From: Triticum aestivum
Lineage: Eukaryota; Streptophyta; Magnoliopsida; Poales; Poaceae
Assembly (NCBI RefSeq): GCF_018294505.1
Contig: NC_057812.1
Coordinates: 59,813,789 to 59,877,788, forward strand
DNA length: 64,000 nt
Direction: 5' to 3'
Both the position numbers and the translations under genes were made by a program. Below the pieces are notes generated by a model that saw only the letters and a program-made list of their open reading frames with translations, was not told where the DNA came from and ran no database searches. Below, piece after piece: positions 56,631 through 64,000 of this stretch; position 1 is the first letter of the stretch, and each line of letters starts with the position of its first letter.

Positions 56631-57955
56631 CTAAAATTAAATGATATAGCCACCTTGTTCACTAATGACAAGAAATCTCGCTACTTTTATATCCTTAAAA
56701 TATTTCCGTTCTCATTAAAGGGTGATGCTAAGATATGGTTTAATTCTCTTGATCCTGGTTGTGTGTGTAGTCCCCAGGATATGATTTACTACTTCTCTGC
56801 TGAATATTTCCCTGCTCATAAGAAACAAGCTGCTTTGAGGGATATATATAATTTTGTGCAAATTGAAGAAAATAGTCTCCCACAAGCTTGGGGGAGGCTT
56901 ATCAAGTTACTTAATGCTTTGCCTGATCATCCTGTTAAGAAAAATGAAATACTTGGTTTCTTTTATAATGGACTAACCGATGCTTCCAGAGATTACCTGG
57001 ATAGTTGCGTTGGTTATGTTTTCAGGGAAAGAACACCGGATGGAGCTGAAATTCTATTGAATAATATGTTGACAAATGAAAATAATTGGACACTTCCTGA
57101 GCCAGCTCCTGAGCCTATTCCTAAACCAGCTTCGAAGAAAAGAGGTGTTCTATTTCTCAGTCCTGAAGATATGCAAGAGGCAAAGAAATCTATGAAAGAA
57201 AAAGGTATTAAAGCTGAAGATGTTAAGAATTTACCTCCTATTGAAGAAATACATGGTCTTAATTTACCGCCTGTTGAAGAAACATATGACCTTAATCCAT
57301 TACCTATTAAAGAATACATGGTCTTGATAACCCAACATAGGTAGTAAAGGTAAATTCTCTCTATAGATATGATAAAGCTAAAATCCCTCTTACTAAGTTT
57401 GCTAGCCAATGCTTAGATGAGTTTGATAATTTTATGGTGAAGCAAGAAGATTTTAATTCTTATTTTGGTAGAAAATTGAAATACAATTCAAATATGCTTG
57501 AACACTTGGGATATTATATGGCTAAAGTCAAAGGTGAACTTAAAATTATTAGTAAGCATGCTTCTATGGTTACCACTCAAGTAGAACAAGTACTTAAAGC
57601 TCAAAATGATTTGCTCAATGAATTGAATAGTAAGAATAATGATTATGCTGTTAGATGGGCTACTAGAACTGGTAAAATGACTCAGGAACCTTTGTATCCT
57701 GAAGGCCACCCTAAGAGAATTGAGCAAGATTCTCAGAGAAATAATATAGATGCACCTAGTCCTTATAAAAGGAAGAAAAAGAAAAATGATAGGACTTTGC
57801 ATGTTTCTACTAAACCTATTGCTGAACCACTTGAGAATCCAAATGTTATCTCTATTTCTGATGCTGAAACACAATCTGGTAATGAACATGAACCTATTAA
57901 AATGTTAATGATAATGTTCATGATGATGCTCAACCTAGTAATGATAATGATATAG
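56631..57955 (+). pseudogene. E8 Gag, C-terminal part
   Basis: It continues E8 Gag after E9. The capsid core has KIFPFSLKGDAKIWFNSL (56700-56750), NFVQIEENSLPQAWGRL and GFFYNGLTDASRDYLDS, a Retrotrans_gag pattern. A Pro/Glu-rich repeat (LPPIEEIHGLNLPPVEETYD, about 57230-57290) precedes a frameshift near 57300. The second frame (57355-57900) has a coiled-coil-like part and a Lys-rich patch (PYKRKKKKND), and is frameshifted again near 57900. Missing its N-terminal part, which lies left of E9. Confidence 0.78.
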
Positions 57956-58839
57956 AAATTGAACCTGGTGTTGATCTTGATAACCCACAATCAAAGAATC
58001 AACGTTATGATAAGAAAGACTTTGTTGCTAGGAAACATGGTGATGAAAGAGAACCATGCGCTCAGAAACCCATGCCTTTTCCTCCCAAACCATCCAAGAA
58101 AAAGGATGATGAGGATTTTGACCGCTTTGCTGCAATGATTAGACCTATCTTTTTGCGTATGCGATTAACTGATGTGCTTAAAATGAATCCTTATGCTAAG
58201 TACATGAAAGAAATTATCACTAATAAAAGAAAGATACCGGAAGCTAAAATTTCCACCATGCCTGCTAATTATACTTTTAAGGGTGGAATACCAAAGAAAC
58301 TTGGAGATCCAGGAGTACCCACTATACCATGCTCCATTAAAAGAAACTATGTTAAAACTGCTTTATGTGATCTTGGAGCCGGTGTTAGTGTTATACCTCT
58401 CTCTGTATATTGTAGACTTGATTTGAATAAGTTGACACCTACTGAAATATCTTTGCAAATGGCTGATAAATCAACTGCTATACCTGTCGTTATTTGTGAG
58501 GATGTGCCTGTTGTGGTTGCAAACGTTACTATTTTAACGGACTTTTTTATTCTTGATATTCCCGAGGACGATAGTATGTCTATTATTCTTGGAAGACCCT
58601 TTTTGAATACTACACGGGCTGTTATTGATTCCACCAAAGGCAATGTCACTTTTCATGTTAATGGTAATGAGCATACAGTACACTTTCCGAGGAAACAACC
58701 TCAAGACCACATCATAAATTCTATTGGAAAAATTTCAACAATCACTATTGGAGGTTTTGAATTTCCTCTTCCTACTGTCACGAAGAAATATGATATTCTT
58801 ATTATTGGGGATGTGCATATCCCTGTTGAGGTAACATAG
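57956..58839 (+). pseudogene. E8 protease
   Basis: A clean open frame from the linker (PKPSKKKDDEDFDRFAAM) to TAG at 58837. The active site is CDLGAGVSVIPLSVY (near 58365); the C-terminal SIILGRPFLNTTRAVID (about 58575-58625) is typical of retropepsins. In autonomous Athila elements RT follows; here the frame stops and only about 200 bp separate it from the LTR-like segment. The protease looks intact, although its upstream Gag is not. Confidence 0.8.
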
Positions 58840-59039
58840 TGTTATTCGAAATTTCTCCGGTTCTATGTTATTCGTAATGAGTTTGTTAACAAGACCCGAT
58901 CAACCTTGTTAGTGGATTCCTTTTGATGATCATGAGATGGATGAAGTTAGAAAACACAACTATGTGTACCCTCCTTTTACTTTCTGTTATTTATATTAAA
59001 TAAAATGAAAATAATTATTTTTTGTCTGTTATCTGAATT

Positions 59040-59260
59040 ATCCGTGCAATATAAAAATACCCCCAAAAATAAAAGTTCTCCAAATGCCCTGAAATTTAAA
59101 TATGATTTTTTCTGGAATATTTGAGAATATTTGGCACTGAGAACACAGCAGGGGGGCATCCACCTGGCCACGAGGGTGGAGGGCGCGCCCTACCCCCTGG
59201 GCGCGCCCCCTGCCTCGTGGGCCCATGGTGGCCCTCCTCCACTTATTCCTGCACCCACAC
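59040..59260 (+). promoter_or_regulatory. LTR-like GC-rich segment before E8 ORF-1
   Basis: AATAAAAGTTCTC, CCTGAAA, TTTTTCTGGAA, GGGGGCATCC, CACGAGGGTGGAGGGCGCGC, CCCTGGGCGCGCCCCCTGCC and TCGTGGGCCC follow each other here. They match in order the part of the E8 LTR at 42450-42590. The TATATAT that follows in the LTR is not present; ACTTATTCCTGC stands in its place. It may be an internal promoter or the relic of an older LTR. Confidence 0.55.
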
Positions 59261-59623
59261 ACTCCTTCTTCCTCCCACAAACACCAATATCAAGCTCAAA
59301 CCCGAGTCCAAGCTCATTTTTCTGCCATTTTCGATCTCCTTGCTCAAAGCACCCCTCACAAAACTGCTTGGGGGGATTGTTCCTTGGTATGTGACTCCTC
59401 CATTAGTCCAATTAGTTTTTGTTCTAGTGCTTTATTTATTGCAAATTTGTGTTGCCTAGGTGACCCTGTTCTTGAGCTTGCATGGCAAATTTATGTGGTT
59501 CCAAGTAGTTTTGTTGCATGATATAGGCTCTAGGCACTTGTAGGTGTTGTTGCTATCAATTTTGTTGAGCTTGGCTCACTTTTATTTGAGGTTACTAAAA
59601 ATTTCAGAATTTTTCAAAAAATA

Positions 59624-60721
59624 ATGAAGAGATTTTTGAGGGGCTCATCGAGCCGAATCTCGAAGGAAAAGCAAAATGAAGAAGCAAAGAAGCCCAAATA
59701 TAATCTGCCTCGTACCGTGGAGGTTCGGCCGTGTGAATGGCCTTCCGATGATTTCTTGAGAGCAGTCGGGATTTATGATGATTTTTATGAATTGGCCGAG
59801 AATGCAGGCCTCACCGCCTTCCTCCAAGACCAGCGCAAACAGTATCTCTTACTCACCAATATCTTTGTGCAAAACTTTCATTTCCATGCTAGGAGCTCAC
59901 CACCTACCCTGGAGTTTTATTTATATGATGAGCATAAGGAGATGTCACTTTATGATTTTTGTCGGGTTTGTTTGATCCCTTTCGAGGGCACAATAGAGGA
60001 ATCACATCGCGGCGATGTGGATGGGTTTATTGATACCATCATTGTAGGGGAAACGAGGAAGGTTTCCGATGCACGAATCAGTAGCATACATTTTCCTGTT
60101 TTACGCTACTTTGCAATATTTGCTAGTCGTTGCTTAATTGGTCGCGGAAACTGTGGAAACTTTAGTGTTCCTGATATTATTATTTTTTTTCCACAGTTTA
60201 TTCTGTGTTAACTCTGTCAGTATGGGTGGTATTATTGCTAAACGGTTAAGTCTGAACCATACAAAGGGACCCATCTTTGGAGGCATCTATGCTTCATGCC
60301 TAGCTGCACATTTTAACATACCTATTAGGCACTATGAGAAGGAAGAAAAATTGCTGCCTCCAGTTTATTTAGATTATAAGAGTATGGTGGCACACGATTT
60401 TATTGTTAAGAATAGGGAAGGGGAGCTTAAATACAAATTGTTCTTTGATAAACATCATCCTAAGACTATTACCCTGCATGCTCCTTCCTTGTTTGATTTA
60501 TCTGCAGGCAAGTACCTTTTTCCGTTAGAGGCTATTCACGCCTACCGGAACCCTACTCAGCCACAGAGCCAGAATCGGAACCACAAGTTGATCCTCCATG
60601 TCAGTCTAATTACCAGTGGGATCCGGAGATGATTGCCAACCAGTGGCAATAAGAGTCTTCTTCTTCGCAGTACGACCCCAACTATTACTATGGATATCCG
60701 CCAGGCCAACCGTGGCCATAG
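59624..60721 (+). pseudogene. E8 ATHILA ORF-1-like gene
   Basis: ATG 59624 (MKRFLRGSSSRISKEK). It has the pattern of the ATHILA ORF-1 family (PF03078-like): EWPSDDFLRAVGIYDDFYEL, SIHFPVLRYFAIFASRCL, SMGGIIAKRLSLNH and GPIFGGIYASCLAAHF. It takes the position of the env-like gene of Athila elements; no signal peptide or membrane segment is evident, so a surface role is not supported. A run of eight T (60184-60191) shifts the frame by one base. A second frameshift occurs near 60555, and a TAA near 60650 interrupts the Tyr/Gly/Pro-rich tail, which ends at TAG 60719-60721. Function unknown. Confidence 0.68.
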
Positions 60722-62758
60722 ACCAACTTAGGCCAAAAGCCTAAGCTCGGGGGAGTACATATTTCTCACCAACATTACATTCATGTTCACACACTCATTG
60801 TTCGATGTCGGTGCTCATACTTTTTCATTGTATCATTCATGCTAGTTTATTTCCTTTTTATGCTTTCTTCTTGTGTGTTTGATAAACCTTAAGAAAAACA
60901 AAAAAATTAGTTGTAGCTTTTAGCTAGTTTTAATTTCCATGCTTGTAGTAATAATTAAAAAGAAAACCCAAAAAGATTTCCCATTCTTCTTTTTGCTTGT
61001 TGGGAGCTTTCCCGTGTAAATAGTTTTTTTTCTTTGGGGGTCGATAGGAGAAGTCATAATTAAATTGATGAAGTGGCTCTTATATGCATTATTGTTGATC
61101 TGACAAAAGAGCCCATATTGCCTTGTCTTCTCCTGTTTATTGAATGCTTGCAGATTCCAGCTTAGTCCAATGCACGTGCACTATTATTATTATCCACATC
61201 GTTCGGTCGTGCAAGTGAAAGGCAACTATGACGATATATGATGGACTGACTGAGATGAGAAAAGCTGGTATGAACTCGACCTCTCTTCTTTTTGTAAATA
61301 TGATTAGTTCATCGGTCCTGATTCAGCCTATTATGAATAAACATGTTTGCAATGACAACCAGAGATCATAGTTTCATGTGCCATGCTTGATTAGCTAGGA
61401 GCTTATAATGGTTTACCTTGCGTGCCAACATGCTATTAAAATGGTTGTGATGTGGTATGATAGGGTGGTATCCACCTCTGAATGATTTAAGTGACTTGAC
61501 TTGGCACATGTTCACACATGTAGTTGAAACAAAATCAACATAGCCTTCACGATAGTTATGTTCATGGTGAATTATATCCTACTCATGCTTGCATTCGGTG
61601 TTGATTAATTTTAATGCATGCTCATGACTGTTGTCGCTCTCTAACTGGTCGCTTCCCAGTCTTTTGCTAGCCTTCACCTGTACTAAACGGGAATACTGCT
61701 TGTGCATCCAATCCCATAAACCCCAAAGTTATTCCATATGAGTCCACCATACCTACCTATATACGGTATCTACTTGCCGTTCCAAGTAAATTTGTATGTG
61801 CCAAACTCTAAACCTTCAAATAAAAATTCTGTTTTGTATGCTCGAATAGCTCATGTATCAACTAGGGCTGTCAGTATCTTCCATGTTAGGTGGGTTATTC
61901 TCAAGAGGAGTGGACTCCGCTCCTCACTCACGAGAAAATGGCTGGTCATCGGGATGCCCAGTCCCATGCTTTATGCAAATAAAATCAAAATAATTGCAAA
62001 CAAAAACTCCCCCTGGGACTCTTGTTAGTTGGAGGCACTCATTGTTTCGAGCAAGCTATGGATTGATGCTTGTTGGTGGAGGGGGAGTATAAACTTTACC
62101 ATTCTGTTTGGGAACCGCCTATAATGTGTGTAGCATGGAAGATATCGCCATCTCTTGGTTGTTATGTTGACAATGAAAGTATACAACTCAAAATATTATT
62201 CATCTCTATTTCAAAACCGAGCTCTGGCATGTCTACAAATCCCTGCTTCCCTCTGCGAAGGGCCTATCTATTTACTTTTATGTTGAGTCATCATCCTCTT
62301 AGTAAAAAAGCACCAGTTGGAGAGCACCGCTATCATTTGCATTCATTACTATTAGTTTACATTGAGTATGACTTGACTGGATCTCTTTTACCATGAATTA
62401 CAATGTCTAGTCAGTCCTTGATCTTTAAAGGTTCTCTGCATTTATGTTTTGCGGTCTCAGAAAGGGCTAGAGAGATACCATCTTGTTATATCATATTATG
62501 ATTGTTTTGAGAAAGTGTTGTCATCCGATATTTATTATTATTGCTCGCTAGTTGATTATGCCATTGATATGAGTAAACATGAGACCTAAATGTTATTGTG
62601 AATATGGTTAGTTCATAATCTTTGCTGAAAACTTGAATGCTGGCTTTACATATTTACAACAACAAGAGAAAACAGAGTTTGTAAAAGTTTTTCTTTATCA
62701 CTTTTAGTTTGTCAACTGAATTGCTTGAGGACAAGCAAAGGTTTAAGCTTGGGGGAGT
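60722..62758 (+). other. E8 non-coding 3' region and polypurine tract
   Basis: No coding region is supported. A purine motif CTAAGCTCGGGGGAGTACAT (60741-60760) comes 20 bp after the ORF-1 stop. The final tract AAGCTTGGGGGAGT (62745-62758) directly precedes the LTR. The stretch TTGCTTGAGGACAAGCAAAG (62721-62740) has a counterpart in E9 (near 55048). Confidence 0.7.
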
Positions 62759-64000
62759 TGATACGTCTCCGTCGTATCTACTTTTCCAAACACTTTTGCC
62801 CGTACTGGAACTAACCCGGACTGACGCTGTTATCAGCAGAATTTCCATGGTGTTATTTATGTGCAGAAATAAAAGTTCTCGGAATGACATGAAACTTCAT
62901 GGAACTTCTTTTTGGAAATAATAAAAAATCCTTGCAAAAGATGAAGACCAGGGGGCCACACGCAAGCCATGAGGGTGGGGGTGCGCCTGTCCCACCCCCC
63001 CCCCCGGGCGCGCCCCCTACCTCGTGGCCCCCTAGAGCTGCTCCGACCTCAACTCCAACTCTATATATTTGCTTTTGGGGAGAAAAAAACAGAGAGAATG
63101 ATTCATCGCGTTTTACGATACGGAGCCACCGCCAAGACCTAAAACCTCTCGGGAGGGCTGATCCGGAGTCTGTTCGGGGCTCCGGAGAGGGGAATCCATC
63201 GCCATCGTCATCACCAACCTTCCCCCATCACCAATTTCATGATGCTCACCGCCTTGCGTGAGTAATTCCATCGTAGGCTTGCTAGACGGTGATGGGTTGG
63301 ATGAGATTTATCATGTAATCGAGTTAGTTTTGTTAGGGTTTGATCCCTAGTATCCACTATGTTCTGAGATTGATGTTGCTATGACTTTGCTATGCTTAAT
63401 GCTTGTCACTAGGGAACGAGTGCCATGATTTCATATCTGAACCTATTATGTTTTCATCAATATATGAGAGTTCTTGATCCTATCTTGCAAGTCTATAGTC
63501 ACCTACTATGTGTTATGATCCGGCAACCCCGAAGTGACAATAATCGGGACCACTCCCGGTGATGACCGTAGTTTGAGGAGTTCATGTATTCACCATGTGT
63601 TAATACTTTGTTCTGGTACTCTATTAAAAGGAGGCCTTAATATCCCTTAGTATCCATTAGGACCCCGCTGCCACGGGAGGGTAGGACAAAAGATGCCTTG
63701 CAAGTTCTTTTCCATAAGCATGTATGACTATATTCGGAATACATGCCTACATTACATTGATGAATTGGAGATAGTTCTTTGTAACCATAGGTTATGACTG
63801 TTACATGATGAGCCGCATCCGGCATAATTCACTATCACCGATCCATTGACAACGAGCTTTCCATATATTGTTCTTCGCTTATTTACTTTTCCGTTGCTAT
63901 TGTTACAATCACTACAAAATACCAAAAACATTACTTTTGCTATCACTACCTTTTGCTACCGTTACCACTACTATCATATTACTTTGCTACTAAATACTTT
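62759..64000 (+). repeat. E8 3' LTR, cut by window edge
   Basis: It begins TGATACGTCTCCGTCG and matches the 5' LTR to its position of about 43547. Compared with the 5' LTR it lacks about 35 bp near 62804 (TTGTTTTGGACTCTAAC in the 5' copy) and has an extra segment near 62925. Confidence 0.9.

Larger units (their letters stand above)
42312..64000 (+). mobile_element. E8: Athila-lineage gypsy element (WHAM-like), right end outside window
   Basis: 5' LTR 42312-43712, primer site 43724-43741, Gag-protease pieces, ATHILA ORF-1-like gene, polypurine tract 62745-62758 and 3' LTR from 62759 to beyond the window. There is no RT or integrase, so it is non-autonomous. E9 is inserted in Gag, and a 1.1-kb segment is duplicated around 2.8 kb of other DNA. 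The left flank GAGCG (42307-42311) should recur right of the window. The name WHAM is from memory. Confidence 0.85.

Noticed and set aside
59624..60721. Envelope glycoprotein
   Set aside because: The position matches env of Athila elements, but no signal peptide, membrane anchor or cleavage site is visible; the pattern is that of ATHILA ORF-1.

Overview
This window is intergenic DNA from a large grass genome, almost certainly Triticeae (wheat, Aegilops or barley type). It is built nearly entirely of nested LTR retrotransposons. The LTR ends, primer-binding sites and proteins match the dominant Triticeae families: copia Angela/WIS/BARE1-type, gypsy Tat-lineage (Fatima-like), and gypsy Athila-lineage (WHAM-like and Sabrina-like). 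A Stowaway MITE also fits. I see no intact host gene, tRNA, rRNA or CRISPR array. Family names come from memory of LTR ends and are less certain than the superfamily calls.

Layout. E1 (1-3846, minus) is the 5' half of a copia element cut by the window edge and inserted in the 5' LTR of E2. E2 (3847-9921) is a Tat-type element with gag and protease but no reverse transcriptase; its 3' region carries an antisense additional ORF (aORF). The LTR at 9440-9921 runs straight into E3, an old Tat element with full pol. E3 now lies in four pieces: 9922-10153, 11894-13938, 30679-32177 and 41152-42311. It is split by a solo copia LTR (E4, 10154-11893), a second non-autonomous Tat element (E5, 13939-30678, target-site duplication CTTGC), a third Tat element with full pol (E7, 32178-41151), and an Athila-lineage element (E8, 42312 to beyond 64000). 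E5 is itself split by a complete copia element (E6, 20784-28794, minus, duplication TTACT). E8 is split by a Sabrina-like element (E9, 48305-56630, duplication CTAAA). E8 also holds a 1.1-kb direct duplication around a 2.8-kb unidentified segment with a Stowaway MITE.

How the parts work together. E3 and E7 encode Gag-protease-RT-RNase H-integrase, now degenerate. E2 and E5 share their LTRs but have a different, longer Gag and no polymerase, so they look like parasites of such elements. E8 and E9 also lack polymerase. All coding regions carry stops or frameshifts, so the elements look dead, except that E6 is fairly young.

Most notable observations. (1) The antisense aORF of E5 reads as a five-exon spliced gene, with GT-AG borders, matching phases and a TATA-like box about 100 bp upstream. 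E7 has a related aORF with a similar box and a phase-0 exon of exactly 66 codons. E6 landed on the splice donor of intron 1 of the E5 aORF. (2) The 1.1-kb duplication in E8 includes the E9 insertion junction, so it is younger than E9. (3) The ATHILA ORF-1-like gene of E8 is preceded by an LTR-like GC-rich segment and followed by a polypurine-tract-like motif.
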